DNA of 64,000 nt from an uncultured Chloracidobacterium sp. (GTDB lineage Bacteria; Acidobacteriota; Blastocatellia; Pyrinomonadales; Pyrinomonadaceae). The stretch spans positions 1-64,000 of the forward strand of contig CALDGX010000049.1 in assembly GCA_937941715.1 (NCBI GenBank). Direction: 5' to 3'. Position numbers and translations under genes: made by a program. Of this stretch, positions 44,111-52,819 are shown one piece after another; position 1 is the first letter of the stretch, and each line of letters begins with the position of its first letter. The notes under the pieces are model-generated. The model was not told the DNA's origin and ran no database searches. It saw only the letters and a program-made list of their open reading frames with translations.

Positions 44111-44572
44111 TCATTCGCCGCTTTTGACCGGAACTTTGTCAAGAATACGAGTCGTATGGTCGGTAACGCTCATAACCGGTTCACGAAATTCTTCGAGTTG
44201 GGCAGTTGTTCGCGGAGTCAGTTGCGGCGGCGAGGTGTACTCGCCGTGGCGATTCATATTGTTTAGCTTCGCGTCTATTAGTTTGGGCACTTGCCGCACC
44301 AATGTGATGCCTAAGGCCAGCAGCGTTCCCAGATAGGCCATTACGATCATGACGACGAGTTCGGTCTTGACCTCGTTGCCCAGGAGCACCGCGACCAACC
44401 CGACCAATATCCCAAAGCCAAACATTACTAGCAAAAACAGCGTCGTCAGCACGTTGTCAAGCATCTTGCCGGGCGTCCCGTCCTTATCCAGGTCGCCGGC
44501 CAAACGCTTTCCGCAGCCGTTGCAGTAGTTCAAGTCGTTGGGAACCGAGTTGCCACAGTTTGAGCAGAACAT
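44111..44572 (-). CDS. Zinc-ribbon membrane protein
   Basis: The N-terminus is a zinc ribbon (MFCSNCGNSVPNDLNYCNGCGKRL; four Cys in two CxxC knuckles). Two hydrophobic segments follow (about residues 40-65 and 73-95), then a polar tail. Proteins of this build are common in bacteria and their role is unknown. It starts 12 bp after the stop of the upstream gene encoding another small membrane protein, so they form a pair. Confidence 0.72.
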   Translation of the reverse strand: MFCSNCGNSVPNDLNYCNGCGKRLAGDLDKDGTPGKMLDNVLTTLFLLVMFGFGILVGLVAVLLGNEVKTELVVMIVMAYLGTLLALGITLVRQVPKLIDAKLNNMNRHGEYTSPPQLTPRTTAQLEEFREPVMSVTDHTTRILDKVPVKSGE

Positions 44573-44584
44573 ATCGCGGGGATC

Positions 44585-45223
44585 CTATTTCTTGTAGTTG
44601 ATCTTTTCCTCGAGCCAGTTCGTCAGAGTCTCGACCGACTCGATATGGATCGGCTTGCCCTGAAATGCCTTTATCGCGAAGATGATCAGCATTATCGTCG
44701 TAACAAGTGTGAAGATGAACGCTCCAATATCCGCAATATCGGTCGCGCCCTTCACAATGCCGAGAATCGACGTCACGATCAGGATGCCGATATGTGCAGC
44801 CAGGCCCTGGGCCGCGTGAAAACGGACCTTTGCCTCGCTTTTGGGCACAAAAAGCAATTCCAAGATCCCCGCGACCAAGCCGATCGAAAACGGAAGGTAC
44901 GGCAGAGCCACCAGGATATTCTCGGGCAGTCCGACCTTGTCGACCTTTCGGGTGCGCGATCGATCCGGTGCTATCGGGGTCGCGGACGTATACGGCGTCG
45001 GTACGAATTGGCCGTTGTACGGCGGCGAATACGGCGCCGAATACGCACGAACATCGGGCTCGGCAAATCGACGCGTTTGCTCCTCGGTCGGCGCAGCATA
45101 CGGCAGGGCGTTGGTCTCGGCACCAGTGTAAGGCAACGCCTGAGTGTGCGTTGTTTCGTCCGGAGACTTTACCTTTTCCGGAAATTCCGGATCGAGCGGA
45201 TTTGTATCGTACTTTGTCGCCAT
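44585..45223 (-). CDS. DUF4870-like membrane protein with long disordered N-terminus
   Basis: Residues 1-95 are Pro/Tyr/Thr/Ala-rich and disordered (repeated ALPYTG, ALPYAAP, YSAPYSPPY). Residues about 100-195 carry three to four hydrophobic segments with the pattern of DUF4870 proteins: ILVALPYLPFSIGLVAGILELL, KVRFHAAQGLAAHIGILIV and FTLVTTIMLIIFAIKAF. Function is unknown. It is 12 bp upstream of the zinc-ribbon gene. Confidence 0.75.
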   Translation of the reverse strand: MATKYDTNPLDPEFPEKVKSPDETTHTQALPYTGAETNALPYAAPTEEQTRRFAEPDVRAYSAPYSPPYNGQFVPTPYTSATPIAPDRSRTRKVDKVGLPENILVALPYLPFSIGLVAGILELLFVPKSEAKVRFHAAQGLAAHIGILIVTSILGIVKGATDIADIGAFIFTLVTTIMLIIFAIKAFQGKPIHIESVETLTNWLEEKINYKK

Positions 45224-45318
45224 CTCTAAAGTGATTTTACGACCGTCTTACCGCCAATGTTCCCAAAACAAGATCTTATAGCGAAACACGCGAATACCGC
45301 ATTTTCGAATTGATCAGC

Positions 45319-47127
45319 CTATTCGGTCCTGATGCCTATCCCCAACTCGTCCAACTGGGCCGTATCGACCTCACCCGGCGAGTCCATCATCAGATCCTGT
45401 GCCGAGGCGGTCTTCGGAAACGCCATAACGTCACGAATGTTCTCCGTCCCGCAGAGGATCATACAAGTCCGCTCGACGCCGGCCGCGAAACCGCCATGCG
45501 GCGGTGTACCGTATTCCAATGCGTCGAGGAAAAATCCAAATCGTTCGCGGGCCTTTTCGACCGTCAGGCCGAGGGCCTTGAAGTTCAACGCCTGGATATC
45601 CTTTTGGTGGATCCGTATCGAACCGCCGGCACATTCATATCCGTTTATGACGGCATCGTACGCCTTCGCCCGCACCTCGCCCAATAGGTGATGTTGAGTG
45701 TCGTCGTTAACGGCGGTCGTAAATTTTTCAAGGTCCTCATCCATGGGCGATGTGAACGGGTGATGAGCCGCCGCATAACAATCGGACTCTTCGTCATATT
45801 CGAACATCGGGAATTCGGTGACGATGAGCGGCCTGTACGCCGTACGGTCGATCAGATCCTCGCGTTTGGCCACTTCGACCCGCAGAGCCCCTAGCGAAGC
45901 TGCTACCACCGACCTTTTGCCGGCAACGATCAAAACGAGGTCGCCCTTTTCCGCCTCTGCCGCAGCGGCCAACTCCGCGATCTTTGATTCGCCGAGGACC
46001 TTGAGCAACGACGAAGTGATCTCGTCACCCATTTTGATCCATGCGAGGGCTCCCGCCCCGTAGCGTTTTACAAACTCCTGCAGCTCTTCGAGCTGTTTGC
46101 GTGAGTGATCAGCCTTGCCCTTGACCGTGATGCATTTGATCTCGCCCTTGTTTTCGAGAACCGATGCGAAAGGCGCGAAATCTGTTCCGGTGAGTTCACT
46201 GCTCAGATCGACCAATTCCATCTCGAAACGCAGGTCCGGTTTGTCGCTGCCGTATCTCCGCATCGCCTCGGCATAGGTCATCCGCGGCCATTGAGCCGGC
46301 AGTTCGACACCGATCAGCTTGAACACGTGGCCAAACATACCTTCGATCTCACGATATGCCATTTCCTGATTGGCGAACGACATCTCCATGTCGAGCTGAG
46401 TAAATTCCGGCTGACGGTCGGCCCTCAGATCCTCGTCGCGAAAACAGCGGGCGATCTGGTAATACTTGTCGAAGCCGGAGATCATCGTCAATTGTTTGAG
46501 GATCTGCGGGGACTGCGGCAGTGCAAAGAACTTGCCGGTATGGATGCGCGACGGTACGACAAAATCGCGAGCTCCCTCGGGTGTCGATTTGAGCAGAATG
46601 GGCGTCTCGATCTCGATAAACCCTCTCCCGTCAAAGTACTCACGGATCGCCGCGACTGCCCTCGCCCTCATTCTGATATTGTGCTGCAACTGAGGGCGGC
46701 GAAGGTCCAGATAGCGATATTTCAGGCGCGTTGATTCATCGGCCAGATTTTCCGAACCGGCGACCTCAAGTTGGAACGGGGGGACCTTTGCATCATTTAG
46801 GATCAATATTTCGGACGCGTGCACTTCGATGTCGCCGGTCGCAAGTTTGGCATTATGCGTTCCCTCCCGCATCACGACCTCACCCTTGACCGCGATGACA
46901 AATTCGCCTCTGAGGTTCTTTGCTTTTGAGTGAGCCTCGCCTGCGTCCTCTTCGTTCATTACGACCTGAGTCACGCCATCGCGATCACGCAGGTCGATAA
47001 AGGTCAGAACGCCAAAATCGCGCTTTTTCGCCACCCAACCCATGAGAACCACTTTCTTGCCTACGTCGCCCTCGCGCAGTTCGCCGCACGAGTGGGTCCG
47101 TTCTAAATTGCCAAGTACATCCAGCAT
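45319..47127 (-). CDS. aspS: Aspartyl-tRNA synthetase
   Basis: Class II synthetase charging tRNA-Asp, 602 residues, the bacterial form. Order: OB-fold anticodon domain (about 1-105, VVLMGWVAKKRDFGVLTFIDLRDRDG), catalytic core with motif 2 FRDEDLRADRQPEFTQ, the GAD insertion domain (about 290-420), HPFTSPMDED and motif 3 GGFAAGVERTCMILCG, then the C-terminal DVMAFPKT. Whether it also charges tRNA-Asn (non-discriminating form) cannot be told from the motifs alone. It is a single gene; the hairpin at 47227 separates it from the upstream gene. Confidence 0.97.
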   Translation of the reverse strand: MLDVLGNLERTHSCGELREGDVGKKVVLMGWVAKKRDFGVLTFIDLRDRDGVTQVVMNEEDAGEAHSKAKNLRGEFVIAVKGEVVMREGTHNAKLATGDIEVHASEILILNDAKVPPFQLEVAGSENLADESTRLKYRYLDLRRPQLQHNIRMRARAVAAIREYFDGRGFIEIETPILLKSTPEGARDFVVPSRIHTGKFFALPQSPQILKQLTMISGFDKYYQIARCFRDEDLRADRQPEFTQLDMEMSFANQEMAYREIEGMFGHVFKLIGVELPAQWPRMTYAEAMRRYGSDKPDLRFEMELVDLSSELTGTDFAPFASVLENKGEIKCITVKGKADHSRKQLEELQEFVKRYGAGALAWIKMGDEITSSLLKVLGESKIAELAAAAEAEKGDLVLIVAGKRSVVAASLGALRVEVAKREDLIDRTAYRPLIVTEFPMFEYDEESDCYAAAHHPFTSPMDEDLEKFTTAVNDDTQHHLLGEVRAKAYDAVINGYECAGGSIRIHQKDIQALNFKALGLTVEKARERFGFFLDALEYGTPPHGGFAAGVERTCMILCGTENIRDVMAFPKTASAQDLMMDSPGEVDTAQLDELGIGIRTE

Positions 47128-47226
47128 AATACGATCATTGACCGCAGACAGGCTCAGACAAAATGATCACCGTCCGTTACCGATCTGCTCTTCCTCGCTC
47201 CCGTCGGAGCATATTCCCCTCAAAAT

Positions 47227-47265
47227 AAAAAAAAACGCCTTTCGAATTGCGACAATCGAAAGGCG
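47227..47265 (-). terminator. Terminator at the end of the pyrE-DUF4337 run
   Basis: On the minus strand a perfect 10-bp stem CGCCTTTCGA/TCGAAAGGCG (plus-strand 47236-47245 and 47256-47265) is followed by nine T. It lies about 118 bp after the DUF4337 stop and 100 bp before aspS, so aspS must have its own promoter or rely on read-through. Confidence 0.9.
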
Positions 47266-47382
47266 GAGCGTTAACTATCAACACTCTCGCCAGTCAATTA
47301 TTGTTGTCGACAAATCGAACTGCGCTCATATCGAACTTGGATGATACTAGATTTACCTGTAAAAGCGCAAATTTTGTGTCGG

Positions 47383-48090
47383 TCAGAAAGTCCAGCTAAG
47401 CGTCAGCATATAAACAACGCCGACTACCAACAGCACGCCCCCGGCGATAAGCACTTTCCATTTAACGTCGGTCCTGAATACGAGAGCGATACCCATAAAG
47501 AACATACTCACGGCAAATAGTACATTTGCCAGCTCAAACTTATCGCCCGTTTCATTTGCTTCGTTTCCGCTCGCAAACGTCTTTTCAGACTGTGCCGTTA
47601 GTTCGGTCGCCTTAGCCAGCATTTCCTTTTGATAGCCATCGTCACCGACCAGATCCTTTTCGCTTGCCTTATCGAGTATCTCCGCCTGCAGAGCCTCTTC
47701 TTTTTCCTCAGTAGGTGTGTCCGGGTCGTCAACAACCTCCCTTTTTCCTTCGGGCGGCAGGCCGAGGGCCTTGTAACCGGCATCGCTCAACTGACGTGTA
47801 TACAGGTACGAGGCAGTTTCAAAATTGCTCTTGGCCATTGCCGGATTGCCGCCCGAGTTTAGCCCGTCCTGGATCAGCTTGTAGGCTGTGATGTCGATCT
47901 GGGCGTCCTTTGACATCTCGACTATCGCCCGTGCTCGTTCGCTGGCGGCCATCGTGGCTTCGGTGTTGGCTTTTCCGTATGCTTCGGCCTGTTTGCCGTC
48001 CCATAATCCCCCTTGAAAACTGGACAACGCAGTGCAGATCGCCGCCAGTCCCAGCAGGATCGCGGCAAAAAACTCAAACCGGTCAACCAT
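47383..48090 (-). CDS. DUF4337-like membrane protein
   Basis: 235 residues. One hydrophobic segment at the N-terminus (FFAAILLGLAAICTALSSFQ), a long charged middle with Glu/Lys-rich helices, and two closing membrane segments (LFAVSMFFMGIALVF and VLIAGGVLLVVGVVYML). The opening SSFQGGLWDGKQAEAYGKAN resembles DUF4337 proteins, of unknown role. It is 69 bp after cdsA and could belong to the same message. Confidence 0.7.
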   Translation of the reverse strand: MVDRFEFFAAILLGLAAICTALSSFQGGLWDGKQAEAYGKANTEATMAASERARAIVEMSKDAQIDITAYKLIQDGLNSGGNPAMAKSNFETASYLYTRQLSDAGYKALGLPPEGKREVVDDPDTPTEEKEEALQAEILDKASEKDLVGDDGYQKEMLAKATELTAQSEKTFASGNEANETGDKFELANVLFAVSMFFMGIALVFRTDVKWKVLIAGGVLLVVGVVYMLTLSWTF

Positions 48091-48159
48091 TGCTTGCTTT
48101 TCTGTTTCTTCGCTAATTCGTCACTCCCCAAAAAATGATTTTTGTTCCAAACAGGATCT

Positions 48160-48999
48160 CTAAAAATAAAACCTGGCAAAGTAATATAGGATCGGTGCCC
48201 CAAATAACAGGCTGTCCAGCCGGTCGAGCAGTCCGCCATGGCCCGGAAGGATCGATGCCGCATCTTTTGTCTTCGAACCGCGTTTCATCGCGCTTTCGCA
48301 AAGATCGCCGAGCACACCGACTGCGGCCAATACCATTGCAAGCGGGATCGACCATCGATACGGCAACGCCGAAAAGAACCAAAATGTAGAAAGAGCCGCG
48401 AAGGCAGCCGCCGACACGAGCCCCCCGACGAGGCCTTCGACCGTCTTTCCGGGTGAGATGCCCGGAGCCAGTTTGTGCTTGCCGAATGCCCGACCCGCAA
48501 AGTAGGCTCCCGCATCGGAACCAAATATCACGAGAAAGAAATATGCCAAAAGGTGCGTCGAGAGGTTTGGTAAATTGTCGAAACCAACTCGTACCGCAAC
48601 CAAAAAACCGCCGAGAAAGGCAACGTAAAACACGCCGGCCAACGTCACCCCGATGCCGGTGAGCATTTTGGGGAAATCGGCTTGGAACCGAAACATCTGC
48701 GAGATGAGAACAGCCGCTATTACCAATGCTATCGTCAGCAGCAAGATGTCCGGCATCCTAGCCGGTGCGTCGAATACAAATCCGACGAAAAGTGCCGCCG
48801 ACCCGGCGTATCCGATCGCCGCATCTGCCTTCAGCTCGAGCTTCTTCGTCAGCGAATAAAATTCAAAAAGACCCGCCGCCAATGCAAACCCCGCGATCGC
48901 CACAAACAGCCATATCGCCTGTGCGAAATACACCGGCAGAATGATCGACGCAATGATTATCGGCAGTGCTATCGCCGCCGTCAGCAGTCGGGTTTTCAT
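48160..48999 (-). CDS. cdsA: Phosphatidate cytidylyltransferase CdsA
   Basis: Inner-membrane enzyme making CDP-diacylglycerol from phosphatidate and CTP, precursor of all bacterial phospholipids. ATG 48999 is used; the longer frame overlaps uppS. About 280 residues with seven to eight membrane segments; the family signature GSDAGAYFAGRAFGKHKLAPGISPGKTVEG-type block is complete (SDAGAYFAGR and SPGKTVEG). It lies 19 bp after uppS, the common uppS-cdsA order. Confidence 0.94.
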   Translation of the reverse strand: MKTRLLTAAIALPIIIASIILPVYFAQAIWLFVAIAGFALAAGLFEFYSLTKKLELKADAAIGYAGSAALFVGFVFDAPARMPDILLLTIALVIAAVLISQMFRFQADFPKMLTGIGVTLAGVFYVAFLGGFLVAVRVGFDNLPNLSTHLLAYFFLVIFGSDAGAYFAGRAFGKHKLAPGISPGKTVEGLVGGLVSAAAFAALSTFWFFSALPYRWSIPLAMVLAAVGVLGDLCESAMKRGSKTKDAASILPGHGGLLDRLDSLLFGAPILYYFARFYF

Positions 49000-49018
49000 A
49001 AGATACTCGCGGGTCTGT

Positions 49019-49792
49019 TCACTTGACGCCGCCAAATCGGCGGTCACGCCTTTGATAATCTATTATGGCTTCGAATATCTGCGGCCGTCTGAAATCCGGA
49101 AACAGCACCGGCGTAACATATATCTCGCTGTAAGCGATCTGCCACAACAGAAAATTTGAGATCCGAAACTCTCCGCTTGTCCGGATCATCAGATCGACTT
49201 CGGGCAGGCCGTGCGTGTACAAATTGCGGTCAATGTCCGCTTCGCTCAAACTGTCTATCGGCCGCCCCTGTTCCAGGAGTTTGGCGGCGGCAAGGCGAGC
49301 CGCCCGAGCGATCTCGGCCCGGCCTCCGTAGTTGAGGGCAACGTTCATCACCATTCCCGTATTTTCCAGCGTCTTTTCGGTTGCCGCAGCTAATTCGCGT
49401 TGAACGTCAGGGGCCAGACCTTCGATATTCCCGATCGTCTGAAAGCGGATATTATTGCTATGGACCTGATCAAGCTCATGCCTCAGCACACGTTTGAGCA
49501 TCGACATCAATCCCGCGACCTCTGATTTCGGCCGCTTCCAGTTTTCGGTCGAAAACGCATACAAAGTAACTGCTTTGACCTCCAAACGGGCACACGTGTC
49601 GATTATCGCCTTTACCGAGTCGGAACCTGCCCGATGGCCGAATATCCGCGGCTTGCCCCGACGCTTTGCCCAACGTCCGTTGCCGTCCATGATAATAGCG
49701 ATGTGTGCAGGCATGCGTTCGGCATCGATCGCGTCCAGCAATTCGCTTTCAGCCGTATCGGGTTTTACGATGCCCGCAAAATTCTCTTTCAT
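49019..49792 (-). CDS. uppS: Undecaprenyl diphosphate synthase UppS
   Basis: cis-prenyltransferase adding isopentenyl units to farnesyl-PP to make the C55 carrier for peptidoglycan and surface polysaccharide. Marks: IAIIMDGNGRWAKRRG (catalytic Asp), GHRAGSDSVKAIID, TLYAFSTENWKRP, NVALNYGGRAEI and DLMIRTSGEFRISNFLLWQ. 257 residues; the first 25 precede the conserved domain. It follows the DUF952 gene by 31 bp. Confidence 0.96.
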   Translation of the reverse strand: MKENFAGIVKPDTAESELLDAIDAERMPAHIAIIMDGNGRWAKRRGKPRIFGHRAGSDSVKAIIDTCARLEVKAVTLYAFSTENWKRPKSEVAGLMSMLKRVLRHELDQVHSNNIRFQTIGNIEGLAPDVQRELAAATEKTLENTGMVMNVALNYGGRAEIARAARLAAAKLLEQGRPIDSLSEADIDRNLYTHGLPEVDLMIRTSGEFRISNFLLWQIAYSEIYVTPVLFPDFRRPQIFEAIIDYQRRDRRFGGVK

Positions 49793-49823
49793 TCCTTAAT
49801 GATCGATGAGGTTCCCCTGACCT

Positions 49824-50120
49824 TCAAAATTCCCGCCTTTCGACCCTGACCATCGCATTCCGGTTGATGGTTCCGTAGATATGCGGGTAGATCTCGCCGC
49901 CGGTCGAGGGTTCTTCGACCAGCTTTGTTCCCAACTGTTCCGTCTCAAGCTCGAGGATCACCAACTCCTCAGCACCGGCGTAATAACGCCCGATGACGTT
50001 GTCCAGCTGATGTTCGTAACTGCAATGGATAAAGCCCTCGTCCGCCAAACTCGCGGCCGCGTACTCATCGCCGTCAAACGCATCCCAATCGACCGGCAAT
50101 ACGATGTGAAAAATTCGCAT
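49824..50120 (-). CDS. DUF952-family protein
   Basis: A 98-residue cytoplasmic protein with the DUF952 pattern FHIVLPVDWDAF...ASLADEGFIHCSYEHQL and ELVILELETEQLGTKLVEEPSTGGEIYPHIYGTIN. The fold is ART-like in relatives; activity is unknown. Its ATG follows the truA stop directly (TAAATG), giving tight translational coupling. Confidence 0.86.
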   Translation of the reverse strand: MRIFHIVLPVDWDAFDGDEYAAASLADEGFIHCSYEHQLDNVIGRYYAGAEELVILELETEQLGTKLVEEPSTGGEIYPHIYGTINRNAMVRVERREF

Positions 50121-50873
50121 TTAATCGTAATCTACGCGCATCAGCGTCAATCCGTGCGCCGGTGCGGTTTTGCCCGCAAGCTCTCTGTGTCCCGTGATTA
50201 TTGCTGTCTGAATTGTATCAGAATCCTTAACGCCATGCCCGACCTCGAGCATGGTGCCGACGATCGAACGGACCATATACCGCAGAAAACCCGGGGCCGT
50301 GATCCGAAACACGATGAGCGACGCCTGCGCACGTTCGTCCCACGTTGATTCGACGGTAAAATCGACCACTGTCCTCACGCGATTTTCACCATCCGCCTGA
50401 GCTGATGAGAATGCGGTCCAATCGTGTTCGCCGAGAAATAAACGGGCGACCTCGTTCATCCGACCGACATCGAGCGGCCGGACCTCATGGTGAGCATACC
50501 GCCGCCAGAATGGCGAGATCACCGGAGCGTTGACGACCCGATATACATAGGTCTTCATTTTTGCCGAAAATCGGGCGTGAAATTCGTCCGGGGCGACCTC
50601 TGCCTTCATAATACGAATGTCGCGCCAGAGATTGCCGTTGATGGCGTTCTTGAGCTTTTCCGGAGTAAATCCGCGGTTCATGCGCAGATTTGCGACCTGT
50701 CCTTCGGCGTGAACGCCCGCATCGGTACGGCCCGAGCCGATGACCTTTACCTCGGCGTCCTCAAGCATACTTGTTACGCGCTCGAGTTCGCCTTGTATCG
50801 ATCGTGCGTTTTCCTGCACCTGCCATCCGTGAAAGTCGGTGCCGTCGTATTGGATCAGGAGCTTATAGTTCAT
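50121..50873 (-). CDS. truA: tRNA pseudouridine(38-40) synthase TruA
   Basis: Isomerises U38-U40 in the anticodon stem-loop of many tRNAs. 250 residues. Marks: YDGTDFHGWQVQENARSIQGELE, catalytic Asp in GSGRTDAGVHAEGQVANL, FHARFSAKMKTYVYRV and the late FLRYMVRSIVGTMLEVG. It starts 4 bp inside the ASCH gene (ATGA overlap) and its stop touches the DUF952 start. Confidence 0.96.
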   Translation of the reverse strand: MNYKLLIQYDGTDFHGWQVQENARSIQGELERVTSMLEDAEVKVIGSGRTDAGVHAEGQVANLRMNRGFTPEKLKNAINGNLWRDIRIMKAEVAPDEFHARFSAKMKTYVYRVVNAPVISPFWRRYAHHEVRPLDVGRMNEVARLFLGEHDWTAFSSAQADGENRVRTVVDFTVESTWDERAQASLIVFRITAPGFLRYMVRSIVGTMLEVGHGVKDSDTIQTAIITGHRELAGKTAPAHGLTLMRVDYD

Positions 50874-51337
50874 CGCTTGTACAACATTTCAAACCGTTCG
50901 CAGCAGATCAGGGACCGTTCGCCGAACTCTATCCCCAATTCGGCCGCCTCGCGCGAAAAGTAATTACTATGTACTTCCCGCCAATATTCCAACGAACGGT
51001 CGCCTTCGCCCTCGTCAAATGCAAACTGCGCATCGACCTCACAAAACGGAACATGTCGGATCTCGCTCGTGCGGATCACACATTTCGGATGACCCGGATG
51101 ATCGGTCACCACGCTATAACCGCCGGGTTGCGGAGCCTCGTCCGGCAACCGTTCGTTGACGGCAACAAGGCTTGCCGTGGCCCGTTTGCGGCCGTCGATC
51201 ACCAATTGGGCGAGTTCCTCGGCCATCTCGGCGGTATTTCCGAAATACCACGTTTGATACGGCTTATCGAAAGGCGTTCCGCTAGCCGCACAAAACTCTT
51301 CCCAAAACCGCGCCGCTTCCTTGTTCAGTTCCTTCAT
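50870..51337 (-). CDS. ASCH-domain protein
   Basis: About 155 residues. Marks of the ASCH/YqfB-like fold: FGNTAEMAEELAQLVIDGRKRATASLV, GGYSVVTDHPGHPKCVIRTSEI and the closing helical WREVHSNYFSREA. ASCH proteins bind RNA or act as small amidohydrolases on acylcytidines in known cases. ATG 51337 overlaps the upstream ATP-grasp stop by ATGA, which decides the start over the in-frame codon at 51355. It overlaps truA by the same device. Confidence 0.85.
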   Translation of the reverse strand: MKELNKEAARFWEEFCAASGTPFDKPYQTWYFGNTAEMAEELAQLVIDGRKRATASLVAVNERLPDEAPQPGGYSVVTDHPGHPKCVIRTSEIRHVPFCEVDAQFAFDEGEGDRSLEYWREVHSNYFSREAAELGIEFGERSLICCERFEMLYKR

Positions 51338-52197
51338 CGGCCGGTTGCCATCCATTTGTCGATCGTCGCGGCGAATCTCGCCGGGGCTCCGGGATCCATT
51401 CGCAAATACAACGCGGGTTCGATCAGCTCTAATTCCATCAGGACAAATCTGCCGTCCGCGTCGAGCACCAGATCGACCCGCGCATATAACAGTTTGCGGC
51501 CGATCGCCGAGATCGCCTTATCGGCGGCGCCAAGGATCTCCGCACTTGGTTCAATACCATTGATGATCCCGCCATGTTCCTCCTGGACCCGGAAATCATC
51601 CGCTTTTGGCGACTTGAGGATCGTATGGCTATATTCTCCGCCGAAATAGAATACCGAATACTCGCCTGTCTCAACTATCGATGAAAGAAATGGCTGAACC
51701 ATAAACGGCCGGCCGGTAAAAACGCCCTCAAGTTCCGGGTCATATTCCGTGATGCGATATGTGTGCATCGCCGTCGCGCTGACGGTCGGTTTGATGATCA
51801 GTTCGTCGGAACAGAGGTCGGCGGTCCAACGATAGAACGAACGCATGTCATAACTTCCGTCCCATATCGTTGGAACGACCGGCACACCGCGAGCTTCCAT
51901 TTCGCGAAGATACCGCTTATCGAGATTCCACTTGACTATTTCGAGCGGATTCTCGAGCCTGGCCCGGGAATGGTCGATCACATCCAGTATCTTGAGGAAC
52001 TCGTCCGGGCGTTGTTGATAATCCCAGGTCGTCCTAAGCACCGCGAGTTCGAATTCGTCCCAATCCGCTGTCGGGTCGCTCCAGGAAACGGTCGAAACCT
52101 CCCAACCAAACTCTGACAGTGGCCCCATCGCAAGATCATCGTCGGCGACATAGTGGGCCATGTCGTCCATCGACAAAAAGCAGCACTTTCGACTCAT
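51334..52197 (-). CDS. ATP-grasp ligase-like protein (RimK/DcsG-like)
   Basis: About 287 residues. ATG 52197 overlaps the pyrE stop (ATGA); the longer frame is not used. The N-terminus (RKCCFLSMDDMAHYVADDDLAMGPL, then VSWSDPTADWDEFELAVLRTTWDY) matches the D-cycloserine-ligase (DcsG)/RimK-like group. The ATP-grasp core shows PVVPTIWDG, ELIIKPTVSATAMHTYRI, FMVQPFLSSIVETGEYSVFYFGGEYSH and metal ligands in FVLMELELIEPALYL. It would join a carboxylate to an amine with ATP. The substrate is unknown; position between pyrE and truA gives no clear pathway. Confidence 0.86.
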   Translation of the reverse strand: MSRKCCFLSMDDMAHYVADDDLAMGPLSEFGWEVSTVSWSDPTADWDEFELAVLRTTWDYQQRPDEFLKILDVIDHSRARLENPLEIVKWNLDKRYLREMEARGVPVVPTIWDGSYDMRSFYRWTADLCSDELIIKPTVSATAMHTYRITEYDPELEGVFTGRPFMVQPFLSSIVETGEYSVFYFGGEYSHTILKSPKADDFRVQEEHGGIINGIEPSAEILGAADKAISAIGRKLLYARVDLVLDADGRFVLMELELIEPALYLRMDPGAPARFAATIDKWMATGR

Positions 52198-52769
52198 TTG
52201 GATGCCACCGTCCTGCTCCCGGGTTTCACCGCCTCGATGCCGAGTGCGCACATTGGACATACATCGGCTGAATAGCTCGGCACGTCTAATCTTACAAGTT
52301 CGGCACGCGGGACTCCGACATCCGCCAAACCGTTTGACCGGTCGATTATCGACGCGGCCGCGACGACCTTACCGCCATTTGATTCAAGTGCCGCGATGCA
52401 CTCGCGAGTCGAGCCGCCGGTCGTTATCACGTCTTCGACGACCAATATACGTTCTCCGGGCTTTATCGAAAAGCCCCTACGGACCGTCATTTCGCCGGCC
52501 TGCCGCTCGGTCCAAATAAACCTTACGTTCAAGGCGGCCGCAGTCGCAAAGCCAATGATCAAGCCGCCGATCGCCGGCGACGCGACCGTGTCGATGCCGT
52601 CATCCACGTACCTCTCGGCGATCAGATGTCCGAATCGGGCCGCATCCGGCGGATATTGCAGGGCCAGAGCACACTGCAGGTACTTCGGGCTGTGCAGCCC
52701 GCTGGACAAAATAAAATGCCCTTCGAGCAGAGCATCCGTGTTTGAAAAGTGTTCGAGGATCTCGGTCAT
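52194..52769 (-). CDS. pyrE: Orotate phosphoribosyltransferase PyrE
   Basis: Pyrimidine synthesis: orotate plus PRPP gives orotidine 5'-phosphate. 191 residues; the PRPP loop is ILVVEDVITTGGST, with FILSSGLHSPKYLQC at the start and AGEMTVRRGFSIKPGERI before the loop. It is the first gene of the run pyrE - ATP-grasp - ASCH - truA - DUF952 - uppS - cdsA - DUF4337, and is divergent from the exonuclease gene (50 bp between starts), which must hold the promoters. Confidence 0.96.
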   Translation of the reverse strand: MTEILEHFSNTDALLEGHFILSSGLHSPKYLQCALALQYPPDAARFGHLIAERYVDDGIDTVASPAIGGLIIGFATAAALNVRFIWTERQAGEMTVRRGFSIKPGERILVVEDVITTGGSTRECIAALESNGGKVVAAASIIDRSNGLADVGVPRAELVRLDVPSYSADVCPMCALGIEAVKPGSRTVASK

Positions 52770-52819
52770 TATTCGTTTGGTTTTACGCTCGGCTGATTAA
52801 CGGCTAAAATCAAGTATAG

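Noticed and set aside
44990..45170. Possible tandem DNA repeat (TACGGCG-like)
   Set aside because: The repetition comes from the Pro/Tyr/Ala-rich disordered coding region of the DUF4870-like protein; there are no regular units and no CRISPR-like spacers.
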